Source of the DNA: Candidatus Acidianus copahuensis | Lineage (GTDB): Archaea; Thermoproteota; Thermoprotei_A; Sulfolobales; Sulfolobaceae | Length of the DNA: 47,500 nt | Assembly: GCF_000632495.1 (NCBI RefSeq) | Contig: NZ_JFZT01000039.1 | Span: forward strand, 1 to 47,500 | Direction of reading: 5' to 3' | Shown here: piece after piece, positions 1 to 8,926 of the stretch | How positions within the stretch are numbered: the first letter of the stretch is position 1 | Layout: every line of letters begins with the position of its first letter | Position numbers and translations under genes: made by a program | The notes under the pieces: model-generated | What the model was told of the DNA's origin: nothing | Seen by the model: only the letters and a program-made list of their open reading frames with translations | Databases searched by the model: none

Positions 1-934
1 ACAAAGCAGACATAAATATCTCGATTATATAATTTAAAATAGCTGAATAATTTAGAGATATATAATAAACATGTTTCGTACACAAATTGAAAATTAACTG
101 TCCTCTTCACTCTAGAGACCAGAAAACAAGGAGGTTAGTATTGCTTTGTATAATATAAATCTTCTAAATCTCGCTTTTCGGTAGAAATAGCAGATTAAAG
201 CTAGAACATTGTAGATTATATGTTTATATTCTATTCTATCAGATAAATAGCAGTTTTTACTCCTCTAATTTTACTATAATACTTAGTAGACAAGAAGAGA
301 AGGTTGGATATAATTTTATCCACACTCCCTTAGACCAGAGAGATTAAGGGATTTAACTTTCCTGACTTTAACTCGCCTTCATTTGTCGAGTTAACCACAA
401 GTTAACTTGACAACATATTACTAGAAAAGTGAAAAGACCTTATTTCCACAGGAAATCTAGGAATCATAAATCCCTAAATAAATTGAAAGTATTACTCTCC
501 TTTCCATTTTAAGGAGGAGAATCCGGAAATAACATAGGTAAAGGACTCAAGTTTCTTACTTTGAAAATAACTGAAGGAATAACTATTCTTTGAAGGATAT
601 TATTAATATAGAGATATAAAGTGAACTATACAGATCTTTTAGCTGATCTTTCTGCATAAAATTTAAGACGCTATTTCCTTACAGCTACAGGGAGGTTCTC
701 ATTTCGAGATTATTTACCTAAACCTCCATAGAGGTTACGAGTCTTAGAGATCATATTAGATTCACTATTCCACGGATTAACGTATTACTTCATCAAGTCA
801 ACTATGGCTTTCCTTTCTGATACAAAGAGGGTAAAAGAAAGCGGCTTATGTAGTTTGTGGGATATTATGCCCTGAAAAGATCTCTCATCCCTTGATCTCC
901 ATAGCAGTATTAAGATGAAGAATATACATATTAG
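1..934. other. Gene-free AT-rich stretch
   Basis: No open frame with recognisable protein character and no tRNA-like fold is seen on either strand. The sequence is a mixture of A/T-rich runs and short islands that look like decayed coding or insertion-sequence DNA, but no terminal repeats can be paired by eye. It lies downstream of the minus-strand gene that ends at 935. Confidence 0.5.
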
Positions 935-1345
935 TCATAGAGTGGGTTGACCGTTTATTATTATGCTTATTGGACCGTTGTAGTTTCCCATTGGAGCTAC
1001 AATAGTTATATTGATTAGCTCGTATGATCCACTCTTTATAGTAAATGGGATAGACGGACTTATTGAGTATATCCTAAAAGGAGGAGAGATAGATATACCA
1101 CTAATTTGAGTAGGGAGTATTGAAGAGGACATGTTGAGAGTCAGTTCCATTACCCGCCCACCATGAAGTGAAAACGTTGAATTACTATACGTTGTCCTTA
1201 TATATTTTACAAGAAGATCGTTTTGATAACTAACTCTTATCCCATCTACTTTCACGGTATAGAAGTAACCACTAAAGTATAAGTATGCTAAAGCGCCTAC
1301 TATCAAGAGCACTATTATTATGCCGATTACGTAATTTCTTATCAT
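935..1345 (-). CDS. Hypothetical single-pass membrane-anchored protein
   Basis: About 136 residues. The first 25 residues after the start form one strongly hydrophobic helix (rich in I, V, L, A). It is followed by a beta-rich polar region with Asn-x-Ser/Thr sequons (NST, NMS, NIT), as in proteins facing the outside of an archaeal cell. There is no signal-peptidase-like site, so an N-terminal anchor with an outward C-terminal domain is inferred. The frame can begin at a TTG at 1363, but a TATA box at 1365-1374 would start transcription close to the ATG at 1345, so that ATG is chosen. The domain resembles small extracellular or pilus-associated Sulfolobales proteins only in general character, and no family is recognised. 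It stands alone among decayed sequence. Confidence 0.6.
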   Translation of the reverse strand: MIRNYVIGIIIVLLIVGALAYLYFSGYFYTVKVDGIRVSYQNDLLVKYIRTTYSNSTFSLHGGRVMELTLNMSSSILPTQISGISISPPFRIYSISPSIPFTIKSGSYELINITIVAPMGNYNGPISIIINGQPTL

Positions 1346-1364
1346 AAAATAGATGCCAAACAAC

Positions 1365-1374
1365 TATATTTAAA
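1365..1374 (-). promoter_or_regulatory. TATA box of the membrane-anchored protein gene
   Basis: On the minus strand this reads TTTAAATATA, close to the crenarchaeal box A. Its centre is about 25 bases from the ATG at 1345, which predicts a leaderless transcript and argues against the TTG start at 1363. Confidence 0.55.
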
Positions 1375-1440
1375 GCTTGAGTTTATATCACCTTATGAAC
1401 AAATCTGATCCTTCATTTACTCAGAATTTTACAACTGAAA

Positions 1441-1732
1441 GCCTCGCTCTTCAGAGCGGGGATGATATCAAAAAAAGTTTATAAAAGGTGTATAGCGCGG
1501 ACTTGGTCGGTGCGTTTAACATATCCATAATCCTGAGTCCTAATGATGGTGGGATCACCAGAGGGATAGGGATAAGCTGGGGTAAGACCACCCCACTGGT
1601 CTATACGTGGACGAGAGGATCGGGGCTGGTAGTACCAGATAGCTATGATTCTATGAGGGTGAAACGTATGGATCAAAACCTATGAACCGCTCTGAGGGGA
1701 ACCCTCGCTCTTTAGAGCGGGGAGGAGGTCAG
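1441..1732 (+). mobile_element. Internally deleted IS200/IS605-type element
   Basis: The left end at 1441-1461 has a hairpin (CGCTCT, two bases, AGAGCG). The right end at 1701-1731 has the same hairpin motif followed by GGGGAGGAGGTCAG. Both match the subterminal imperfect hairpins of Sulfolobales IS200/IS605-family elements. Only the C-terminal part of tnpB lies between them, so about 290 bases remain of an element that is normally well over 1 kb. No tnpA is present. Such a form could only move with a transposase supplied from elsewhere. Confidence 0.7.
1485..1685 (+). pseudogene. tnpB C-terminal fragment
   Basis: The frame contains ADLVGAFNI followed by SPNDGGITRG. This corresponds to the RuvC-III segment and the tail of TnpB proteins of IS605-type elements. 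The TAM-interacting N-terminus, the RuvC-I and RuvC-II motifs and the zinc finger are all missing, so it cannot encode an active nuclease. The sequence runs into the right-end hairpin of the element, where the guide (omega) RNA of intact relatives is encoded. Confidence 0.6.
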
Positions 1733-2250
1733 TTTTATAGACCTTAATTTAATGGAACATGAAGTAGAGAACTCCTAAGCTGAAAACGGACCTGGCTAAC
1801 TACCACGACCTTTCAGACAGAGCATCAATACCTCACGATAGGGATTTCCTGCTTCCTCGGGGGACACTATACACAACATCAGAAGAGTTTATGCATAATA
1901 GAGGTTTCCAGTCCACAGACTTAGGAGGCAGCCCTAAATCTCCCAAAATATTAGGAGGATGTGTCAAGAATCTCCTACTCTTCTGAACCCTAGATCCAAA
2001 ATCACATAGAAATTGTTATATTCAAGTTTTTACTATTACGATTTTGGATCTGGTGAAGAACGAAGCTTCCATCTGTTATTCATCTGGTATTATTGTTCAT
2101 TTTCATAATCTCACTTTCAAATCTAGTTCTATCCGTACTCATCTCTTATCTACCTCGTGGATTTGGCGAGATAGCTCATCACTACCTTGTAACTTAACCC
2201 CGAATGGGGTACACTCCACTTCATTGAAAAGGATATCACTAATTCCAAAG
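1733..2250. other. Intergenic stretch with insertion-sequence-like debris
   Basis: No credible gene is seen. An open frame at 2044-2283 is hydrophilic, of odd composition and without any family resemblance, and it runs into the promoter of the next gene, so it is not called. The only clear structure is a 12-base inverted repeat at 1992-2003 and 2040-2051. Confidence 0.5.
1992..2051. repeat. 12-base inverted repeat with 36-base spacer
   Basis: AGATCCAAAATC at 1992-2003 is exactly complementary to GATTTTGGATCT at 2040-2051. It could be the terminal inverted repeats of a very small element, a leftover of a longer one, or a hairpin in RNA. No gene lies between the arms. Confidence 0.55.
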
Positions 2251-2260
2251 CTTTTAACTT
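2251..2260 (+). promoter_or_regulatory. TATA box of the flavoprotein disulfide reductase gene
   Basis: CTTTTAACTT lies with its centre about 26 bases before the ATG at 2280, the spacing expected for a leaderless archaeal transcript. Confidence 0.5.
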
Positions 2261-2279
2261 CTAAAAGCACGATCATTAT

Positions 2280-3623
2280 ATGACTGACTTTGACGTAATA
2301 GTTCTAGGAGGCGGAGGAGCAGGATATACATCTGCCTTTGAGCTTTCAAGAGGGGGTATGAAAGTGCTTCTCACTGAACCAAAGGGAGTACTTGGAGGAA
2401 ATTGTCTTTATGAGGGATGTATTCCTTCTAAGACATATTGGCACGGATCTCACTTTTTGGATTCGTCCAAAAGGTTGTCATTCCTAAAAACCGAGGTTTC
2501 CTTTTCTAAGCTAGTGGATTGGAAGGATCAAGTCCAAGAGAGAAGGTTTAAGCAACACAGCGAAGAATTGAGAACGTATAACAACGTTACCTTTATCCCA
2601 AAGGAAGGAGAAGTTATAGATAAAAACCACGTTAAAATAGAAGATAAGACCTATTCAACTAAGTATATCGTGATAGCTACTGGAGCTTATCCATATATAC
2701 CAGAAGGATTTGAAGGGGGGATAACTACACATGAACTATTAATGCCAGGAACAAAAGTTAGAGAGTTACCCGAAAAATTAGCAATCATAGGAGGAGGTTA
2801 CATTGGAGTAGAAATGGCCTCAATTTTTGCTAAACTTGGATCAAAAGTTACTTTATTCGGGGCTAGAATTCTTCCAGAGACGTCAAAGGAGGTACAAGAT
2901 CTCTTAGAAAAAACGTTAAATTCACTAGGAGTTGAGATAGTCAAGGAGAGATGTGCTGGACTAAAGCTCGAAAATGAGAAGAAATCCGTTTTCACTACAA
3001 ATGGAAAGAGAGGAGAGTTTGATGAAGCTTTGATAGCCACAGGAAGACGACCGAACACTGCACTAATCCACGGTATCTCGCTAGGGAAAAAGGGCGAGAT
3101 AGAGACTACACATGGCATGAAAACTATGATAGACAATGTCTATGCACCAGGAGACGTAAATGGAAAATACATGTTATTTCACGTTGCGGTTTTAGAGGGA
3201 TGGATAACAGCTCAAAATATCCTAGAAGGAAATAGGGAAGTTGTACAAATGGACTATAACGCTGTTCCATTTGCGGTATATAGTACACCTCAAGTTGCCT
3301 GGACTGGAATGTGGAAAGAAGACGCAATTAAGAAGGGATATGATGTAGAGACTAGAAGGTTTAATTTAGCCCAAGACGCGAGAGATCAAATAGAGGGATT
3401 CGATGAGGGGTGGATAGAGATCGTTATTGAAAGGGGAAGCCAAAGAATATTAGGAGCTCAAGTTATAGGAGAAGATGCAGATATGTTAATAGGTGAACTG
3501 GCTTTGGCTGTAGGTGAAAGATTAACTACCTATGATATAGCTAGATTAAGTCAGCCCCATCCAACTCCTTTAGAAGAGCTTACGCTACTAATGAGAAAGG
3601 CTACAAAAATAAATACCCCATAA
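2280..3623 (+). CDS. Pyridine nucleotide-disulfide oxidoreductase, dihydrolipoamide dehydrogenase-like
   Basis: A 447-residue class I flavoprotein disulfide reductase. The FAD-binding glycine motif GGGGAG is at residues 10-15, the redox-active disulfide is C42 and C47 (CLYEGC) followed by IPSK, and a second glycine motif (GGGYIG) near residue 170 binds NAD(P)H. The C-terminal dimerisation domain ends with a PHPT motif containing the usual active-site His. The length fits lipoamide dehydrogenases. The family oxidises dihydrolipoamide or reduces other disulfides or mercuric ion; the extra cysteines of mercuric reductase are not seen. No 2-oxoacid dehydrogenase genes adjoin it, so the true substrate is open. 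The gene is single, with its own TATA box, and the transcript is probably leaderless. Confidence 0.88.
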   Translation: MTDFDVIVLGGGGAGYTSAFELSRGGMKVLLTEPKGVLGGNCLYEGCIPSKTYWHGSHFLDSSKRLSFLKTEVSFSKLVDWKDQVQERRFKQHSEELRTYNNVTFIPKEGEVIDKNHVKIEDKTYSTKYIVIATGAYPYIPEGFEGGITTHELLMPGTKVRELPEKLAIIGGGYIGVEMASIFAKLGSKVTLFGARILPETSKEVQDLLEKTLNSLGVEIVKERCAGLKLENEKKSVFTTNGKRGEFDEALIATGRRPNTALIHGISLGKKGEIETTHGMKTMIDNVYAPGDVNGKYMLFHVAVLEGWITAQNILEGNREVVQMDYNAVPFAVYSTPQVAWTGMWKEDAIKKGYDVETRRFNLAQDARDQIEGFDEGWIEIVIERGSQRILGAQVIGEDADMLIGELALAVGERLTTYDIARLSQPHPTPLEELTLLMRKATKINTP

Positions 3624-3823
3624 TTTTTCCAATAGAAATTTAAGGTTTTATTCCAATTTGGATCTACATTAAAGAGTTTAATTCTCAACCTGTATGAGTT
3701 TAAAGTTTTAATGTTGGTCTCTTCAACTATTGAACAAAGAAATTCATGTAATCTTATCCTTCAATGAGGTAATCTCTGATCTTTTCTTATTAATTCAATA
3801 AAAATTTACTTTATTTTTAGCTT

Positions 3824-4603
3824 TTAGATAATGGGGGGGGGGGGGTAGGGTTTTGTGCTTATATAATCAATGATTTCACGGATCTCGGCAGGAACTTTTA
3901 AATCTGCTATACTCCTTAATGAGAAAAGCTTTTCAACAAATGGTATAATAATTTTCATCCCATTAAAATCCTTTAACATCTGTCGAGCTCTTTCAATATC
4001 TACAGGAAAAGGAGGAACCATATTCATGACAATCCCTAAGTACTCCCCTCTTTTCGCTTTATCTCCTTCTAAAATGTTTATATATTTTCTTATTGAAGAA
4101 AGTGTAACTTCACTGTAATCTGTAACATAGATTCTTCCTATTTTGGCATTAACATATTTCTCAAAGATAGGCAACTCCAGCATGACCTCCTCACTATTCC
4201 ATGTAACCATTGATGGATTATCTACAACATAGTAGTTAAATCCTTGATTCAAAATTTCAACGTATTTTTCCTCAAATTCCCTCACGTCCTTCTCTGTATA
4301 AGACTTTAAATCCGATATATAATGTGGACCTTGTCCAAACAGTTTAAGTATACCCAACTTTCCATTATTCACCTTACGATCAATATAGTATCTTTCTCTA
4401 ATCTTTTTGTTATCTTTACTGATTATTGTTTGAACCAATCCTATGTCTTTTATACCTGCTATACTTGATGACCATCCTAACGGATCTCTATCTATCAAAA
4501 GAACTTTAAATCCTTTTTCAGCTAAAGCGTTAGAGAGGAGAAGCGAAATCGTTGATTTCCCCACACCACCTTTGGTACTTAACACTGATATCCTCAAGAA
4601 CAA
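3824..4603 (-). CDS. Orphan ParA/MinD-family ATPase with proline tail
   Basis: 259 residues. The deviant Walker A motif STKGGVGKST is at residues 9-18, followed by LLIDRDPLGW in the switch I position and VVDNPS as the Walker B-like strand. Members hydrolyse ATP as sandwich dimers to position DNA, receptors or other cargo. No ParB, MipZ partner or surface-structure gene is adjacent. The gene ends with KPY, four prolines and II. These are encoded by a run of 13 C on the coding strand, so the tail would change with any slip in that run. A second ParA-like gene of a different size lies at 21913-22527. Confidence 0.8.
   Translation of the reverse strand: MFLRISVLSTKGGVGKSTISLLLSNALAEKGFKVLLIDRDPLGWSSSIAGIKDIGLVQTIISKDNKKIRERYYIDRKVNNGKLGILKLFGQGPHYISDLKSYTEKDVREFEEKYVEILNQGFNYYVVDNPSMVTWNSEEVMLELPIFEKYVNAKIGRIYVTDYSEVTLSSIRKYINILEGDKAKRGEYLGIVMNMVPPFPVDIERARQMLKDFNGMKIIIPFVEKLFSLRSIADLKVPAEIREIIDYISTKPYPPPPII
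3833..3845. repeat. Homopolymer of 13 G inside the ParA gene tail
   Basis: Thirteen consecutive G on the plus strand, read as C in the minus-strand ParA-like gene, where they encode the last Tyr base and four Pro codons three codons before the stop. It is the longest G/C homopolymer in an otherwise AT-rich window. Gain or loss of one base would replace only the extreme C-terminus. Confidence 0.9.
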
Positions 4604-4915
4604 ACCCTCCTTTTTTTATTATATATCGGTTATAAAATTAACCCTAACAGATTCATTACTCAGTAGCTAATAGATCAAGTGGACTATGTTGAACTTTCTT
4701 TCAATCTCCTGATTAGTCTTCAGACAGATTTTCTAATAGTTATAATGCGGATTTCCTTTGTTAAGAACATCTTGTAAATCCGCTATGGTGTAAAAGTTAT
4801 GGATCCAGGAATACGTAAGCTTTAGTTTAATTGTTTCATCGACACTACTTCACTTCCTACGTGTTCATTAAGATAATCCCATAAGATACAAGGACACTAA
4901 AAGAAAAACTGTCAT
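4604..4915. other. Intergenic stretch
   Basis: No coding frame or RNA fold is recognised between the ParA-like gene and repeat copy A. The A/T-rich part just after 4604 probably holds the ParA-like gene's promoter. Confidence 0.4.
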
Positions 4916-5206
4916 ATGCCGTTAAAAGTAGCTTCACTTAAATAGGACATTTTTACGCATTTCATGGTTTTTCCACCAAAATATTTTTTCAACATAAAAT
5001 TAATTTGTCTTAGAGAAGAATATTATAGACCGAAGAAGGGACTACAAAAGAGTGAAGGATTAGAAACTAAAGTGTGCGGAGACCGCACACACGCTTCGGT
5101 AGTGTTGGTGGGTTAGCCGTCTAATGGATCGTGATGATGGGCTCAGAACGTAGTGAAGCCCAAGGGTTCTAGGGAAATAAATGTCCGTAAAACCCAAACC
5201 CATTCA
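4916..5206 (+). repeat. Dispersed repeat family, copy A
   Basis: Starts near GTTAAAAGTAGCTTCACTTAAA and ends in AATGTCCGTAAAACCC. It aligns by eye with 40636-40927 (copy B), 6683-6898 (copy C) and 37855-37953 (copy D). The best conserved part is GTTAGCCGTCTAATGG, then GTGATGATGG, a short hairpin, CCCAAGG and the 3' end. This copy has a perfect 8-base stem with a three-base loop at 5072-5090 (GTGTGCGG, AGA, CCGCACAC). A second stem, GGGCT/AGCCC, is at about 5139-5161. One frame reads like the tail of a protein (KVCGDRTHTLR) but has stops. It may be a relic transposase end or a structured RNA. Confidence 0.55.
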
Positions 5207-5438
5207 ATATAATATGTATTATACCCTCCTGAGGATCTTCTTTATCTCAACTCTTATTAAAATAAGTTGATCCCTTTTCACTTAGTTTGAATACTTTAAT
5301 TTCATTTTCATTGCGATCTTAAGACTAGATCTATCATTACTTTATGCAGAATTAAAAATCTCTTTCGAAATCAATATATGTTTGAAAAGCCCTTTGCTTT
5401 TAAATTTCCCTAGAATGGATCACGCTGTGATAGTAGCT

Positions 5439-5666
5439 TCATTTACTCTTTACCTTTTTTAGTAATTCAACGTTCTCTGGATTGATTGTTTTCCTCCTTC
5501 TATCAACTCTTATTTTCATCTCCTTCGCACTTGACAAGGTGATTCCAGCCTTTTTTAATTCCCCCAAACTAAAACCTCTTCCTAGCTTAATTTTTCTCTG
5601 CTTATTCAGTGGAATGAACTTATATCTAGGCCTTTTAACTAGAGGCTTAATGGTTTGGGAAGACAT
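5439..5666 (-). CDS. rpl13e: Large-subunit ribosomal protein L13e (eL13-like)
   Basis: 75 residues, very basic. LGRGFSLGELKKAG in the middle and IRVDRRRKT near the C-terminus are the hallmark of the short crenarchaeal L13e, which corresponds to the core of eukaryotic eL13 and binds 23S rRNA in the large subunit. The gene stands alone with no other ribosomal protein beside it. The stretch between 5667 and about 5700 on the coding strand is A/T-rich and contains a GTGA before the ATG. Confidence 0.9.
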   Translation of the reverse strand: MSSQTIKPLVKRPRYKFIPLNKQRKIKLGRGFSLGELKKAGITLSSAKEMKIRVDRRRKTINPENVELLKKVKSK

Positions 5667-5850
5667 AATATCTCTTCTTCACTGGGATTTTTAGATTTTA
5701 TCTTGTTTAGTTTACTGATAGATACACTAAGACACTCTATAGGAAAAGAGTAACAATTAGATAGACCATTTCTCAATAATTGATTAGCAAAAGGCAAGGT
5801 AGTTATTACCGTGATAAATATTTATCTAATTGAACAAAAAATAGTTGATA

Positions 5851-6297
5851 TTATTTTTGAACTATTATATTCTTGAGAAACTCTAATAGCTCATTATTAG
5901 TTGTTTTACCTAATATCTCCCTAGCATTCATTATTAACTTAAAGGCAATATCTTTTTCTCCCTTACAGTACTTAAGCATAGCGGTAGCTATCAGGATTAA
6001 TGACTGTTGAAAGTCCTTCTCTTTCCCGTCCTTAGTTCTCCAAATTTTTTCTAAGCTTTCGTGAGCCTCCCAAAACCTTCCTTCGGAGAAGAGATAAAAA
6101 AAGTTCCCCTCCTCAAGGTTTTTAGTGTCTACAATAAAATTTGCCTTTCCTAAAATGTCCTCAACATTGCCTTCTGCATCAACTTCCATATATTTACATA
6201 ATCTAACGTCTATTACATTTATACCTCTTTCCCTTAAGAACTGCTTTATTAGGGGAAAATACTTTTCCTTATCATAAAAGTATATTTTCCTTTCCAT
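5851..6297 (-). CDS. DUF309 family protein
   Basis: 148 residues. The segment FSEGRFWEAHESLEKIW at residues 70-86 carries the DUF309 signature (F-x-EAHE-x-LE-x-W), followed by helices typical of this all-alpha domain (LILIATAMLKY, GEKDIAFKLI). The family is small and of unknown function; the conserved E, H and W cluster suggests a binding site but no activity is established. The first 65 residues form a separate alpha/beta region with no family assigned. A TATA-like sequence centred near 6322 fits a leaderless start at 6297. Confidence 0.8.
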   Translation of the reverse strand: MERKIYFYDKEKYFPLIKQFLRERGINVIDVRLCKYMEVDAEGNVEDILGKANFIVDTKNLEEGNFFYLFSEGRFWEAHESLEKIWRTKDGKEKDFQQSLILIATAMLKYCKGEKDIAFKLIMNAREILGKTTNNELLEFLKNIIVQK

Positions 6298-6682
6298 ACT
6301 TTTTATGTGATTCTGCGTTTATATTTTCGCAAATGACGTCGAAAACTTAAGAGAAATAACACGGCTTTCTTGAGTTAACTACCCTAATCCTCTGGTCGAT
6401 ATTCCTCTCAATATCTAAAGTCGATCTCCCTAATTAAAAGGGTCTCCTTTCTTGATTTTAAATCTTGTATAGAGGTCGTGATCTTTAGAAATTACGTTAG
6501 ACTCGTTGATCTATGGATTATGTACTACTTTATCAATTGAAAAGTTATAAAAATTAATTAATCCTAAAATTGGAAACAGTTCCTCGATCCATGAGTCCTT
6601 TACTCTCTTCACTATAACTCTCAAAACATATTCTATATGCACATAAAGAAGGAAAATCTAAAATATCATAAAAAACATTTAA
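6298..6682. other. Intergenic stretch
   Basis: No gene is seen. The first 30 bases carry the promoter of the DUF309 gene. The rest has short islands of higher GC content that may be decayed coding DNA, with no frame long enough to name. Confidence 0.4.
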
Positions 6683-6898
6683 GACGTAAAAGCAGTCTCA
6701 TTAGGCATTACATTTGCAAATATTGAGAGTGTAAATATCCTAGATGGACAGGTTTCCTCACATCTCTGAGGTCTTCGATAAGACTTTCAAGGTGTAGGTT
6801 ATTCCGCTAATAGGACATTATGATGTTCGTTAGCGTAGAACGTGGTGATGTCCAAGGCCTTATGGATATAGCAATACTCGTCCATAAACTCGAACTCC
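6683..6898 (+). repeat. Dispersed repeat family, copy C (diverged)
   Basis: Begins CGTAAAAGCAGTCTCATTA, matching the left end of copy B (GTTTAAAGCAGTCTCGCTTA). It then shares GGTTATTCCGCTAATAGGACATTATGATG with the conserved core, a hairpin (GTTC/GAAC) at the same place, GTCCAAGG, and a decayed 3' end CTCGTCCATAAA. It is clearly related but more diverged than copies A and B. Confidence 0.45.
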
Positions 6899-7231
6899 AT
6901 TTCATGTTTGAGTAGGTCTTAACTTAATAGACGGTGAGACATGCCCTAGCTTTATTCCAAGGCTCTTTAGGTTATCACTTATGTGATCTAAAAGGTTTTT
7001 AAATGCATAAATTCTCCCTCCTTTGGGAAGAATCCTTGACGTGTTCTCTGAAACTAGTCTAAAAGTCATGACTCACGTAGAATTTTCACGGCCTAAGTAG
7101 GACTGCTAGCTAGAAAGGATTTGAACATTTAAATTTCGTAATTAACTGAAATAGCTTTAAGAATTTAGAAAAAAGTTTTTTGAAAAATACTTAAACTTGT
7201 TGGTCTCCCATCTTTAACGGCTCTCAAGGTA
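6899..7231. other. Intergenic stretch before the flavoprotein gene
   Basis: No gene or RNA is recognised. The end of the stretch leads into a TATA-like sequence at about 7232-7243, correctly spaced for the ATG at 7266. Confidence 0.4.
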
Positions 7232-7265
7232 AATATTTAATAATAATTTTTACCCTATTTCATAT

Positions 7266-8474
7266 ATGTCTGAAAAGACAGACTATTTAATAATAGGAAG
7301 CGGTATTGCCGGTTACTTTGCTATGTTAGACCTTCTAAAAAACAATGCAAAAGTGACTATGGTCAGCTCAGATCAGGACTATCCATATGATAGGCCTCCT
7401 CTCTCTAAGGAGTACTTAAGAGGAGAAATTGATAAACCCTACTTTAATTCTCCAGACTACTATGCCTCTATCCCTGTCAAATTATATCTTAACTCAGAGG
7501 TTGAGAAAATTAAGAAAAAAGAGGCTATATTAAAAAATGGGAAAACAATAGAGTTTGAGAAAGCGTTAATTGCTACTGGGGCAAGACCAAGACATCTTAG
7601 CTTAGAAAGGGAGTATAATAACGTGTTTTACTTAAGAACCCTTAGGGATTGTAATGCAATAAAGGAGGCTCTTTCCTACTCTAAGAATCCTGTAATTATA
7701 GGAGGAGGATTTATAGGAGTTGAAGCAGCCGCAAGTATGGCGAAGTTAGGTAAAAAACCAACAGTAATAGAGGCTTTACCTTACATTTGGTCTAGTTTTG
7801 TTAGCGAGAATGTATCTAAATACGTGAAGGAGTACTTAGAAAGTAAAGGAGTAACTATTCTCACAGATGAAAAAGTAAAGGACTTCGAAGGTACAGATAA
7901 AGTAAAAGCCGTTATCACGCAGAGCGGAAAGAAGATAGAAACAGATATGATCTTAATCTCAATAGGTGTACAACCCAACGTTGAAATAGCTGAAAACAGC
8001 GAAATATCTACTAATAACGGAATCCTGGTTAATGAATATCTAGAGACAAACGTAAAGGATATCTATGCGGCTGGTGATGTAGCTAACTTTATTGACCCTT
8101 TATCAGGGAAGAGAAAAAGAATAGAACACTGGAACAATGCACAATACATGGGTGAATTAGCTGCAAAAAATATGATGGGGAAGGAGGTTCAATATAACTT
8201 TCTATCAACGGTATGGTCTGATATATTTGATATACATATAGAATCAGGAGGAGAAACAAGGGACTATGATGATTCAATAGTAAGAGGAAAAATTGAGACC
8301 AACTCATTTAACGTCATTTACATAAAAGGGGGAGTCGTAAATGGTTATGTAGCTTTTAATAGACCTCCAGAAGAATTAACCACTCTTAACGACATTATAC
8401 TAAAGAAAATTACAGTATCAAATAAAAAGGATAAGATTTCTGACGAAGGGTATGATCTTAAAACGCTACTCTAG
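7266..8474 (+). CDS. FAD-dependent NAD(P)H:ferredoxin/rubredoxin reductase-like oxidoreductase
   Basis: 402 residues. GSGIAG at residues 11-16 binds FAD, IIGGGFIGVEAA near 144-155 binds NAD(P)H, and YAAGDVANF near 270 is the second FAD motif. RPPLSKEYLRG near residue 41 is the typical motif of the ferredoxin reductase branch (BenC/BphA4-like, also apoptosis-inducing-factor-like). It has no redox-active CxxxxC, so it is not a disulfide reductase. The family moves electrons between NAD(P)H and a ferredoxin or rubredoxin. Its position 450 bases before an iron-sulfur membrane protein and a ferredoxin-CBS gene, on the same strand, makes a shared electron-transfer role plausible but unproved. The start is a leaderless ATG. 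Confidence 0.85.
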   Translation: MSEKTDYLIIGSGIAGYFAMLDLLKNNAKVTMVSSDQDYPYDRPPLSKEYLRGEIDKPYFNSPDYYASIPVKLYLNSEVEKIKKKEAILKNGKTIEFEKALIATGARPRHLSLEREYNNVFYLRTLRDCNAIKEALSYSKNPVIIGGGFIGVEAAASMAKLGKKPTVIEALPYIWSSFVSENVSKYVKEYLESKGVTILTDEKVKDFEGTDKVKAVITQSGKKIETDMILISIGVQPNVEIAENSEISTNNGILVNEYLETNVKDIYAAGDVANFIDPLSGKRKRIEHWNNAQYMGELAAKNMMGKEVQYNFLSTVWSDIFDIHIESGGETRDYDDSIVRGKIETNSFNVIYIKGGVVNGYVAFNRPPEELTTLNDIILKKITVSNKKDKISDEGYDLKTLL

Positions 8475-8890
8475 AATTTTAATTAAAATTATGTTTTTAA
8501 CTTTATCTTAAATATACGTCAAAAATAAGTCCAGTTCTTATTCACTCACTATTTTCTTTTTATAGTCTTTACCGAGTCCACTAGAATATAATGGACTCTA
8601 AGCTGAACATCAGCCCTTAAAGGAATTTAAGGACTACTTCGCAAATAGCTTAATTCCTTGTGCTAGTAGATTTATAGATCATGATTAATTCTTCTTTAGG
8701 AAATAAATATATTTTATCTAGAAATAAAACTAATTAATTTAATTTGCTTTAACATAGAACACCTTCCTTTAATTGTTTAAGAAATTTAAACACCTTTTAT
8801 TTATAGGACATAATCAACTTAATAGAATAAAAGTTATCTTTTTAAGAGAAGCATGAATAAAGAAAATTGATAAATATATGCAAATAGGTT
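8475..8890. other. Intergenic stretch before the iron-sulfur membrane protein
   Basis: A/T-rich, with no gene or RNA seen. The TATA-like ATAAATATA at about 8898-8906 and GGTGA at 8918-8922 precede the ATG at 8927. The gap makes a separate promoter for the redox genes likely. Confidence 0.4.
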
Positions 8891-8926
8891 TAATCATGTA
8901 TAAATATAGATAAAAATGGTGAAAAT

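Noticed and set aside
2044..2283. Open frame of 79 codons before the disulfide reductase
   Set aside because: It covers the promoter of the next gene, has no family resemblance and a composition unlike its neighbours.
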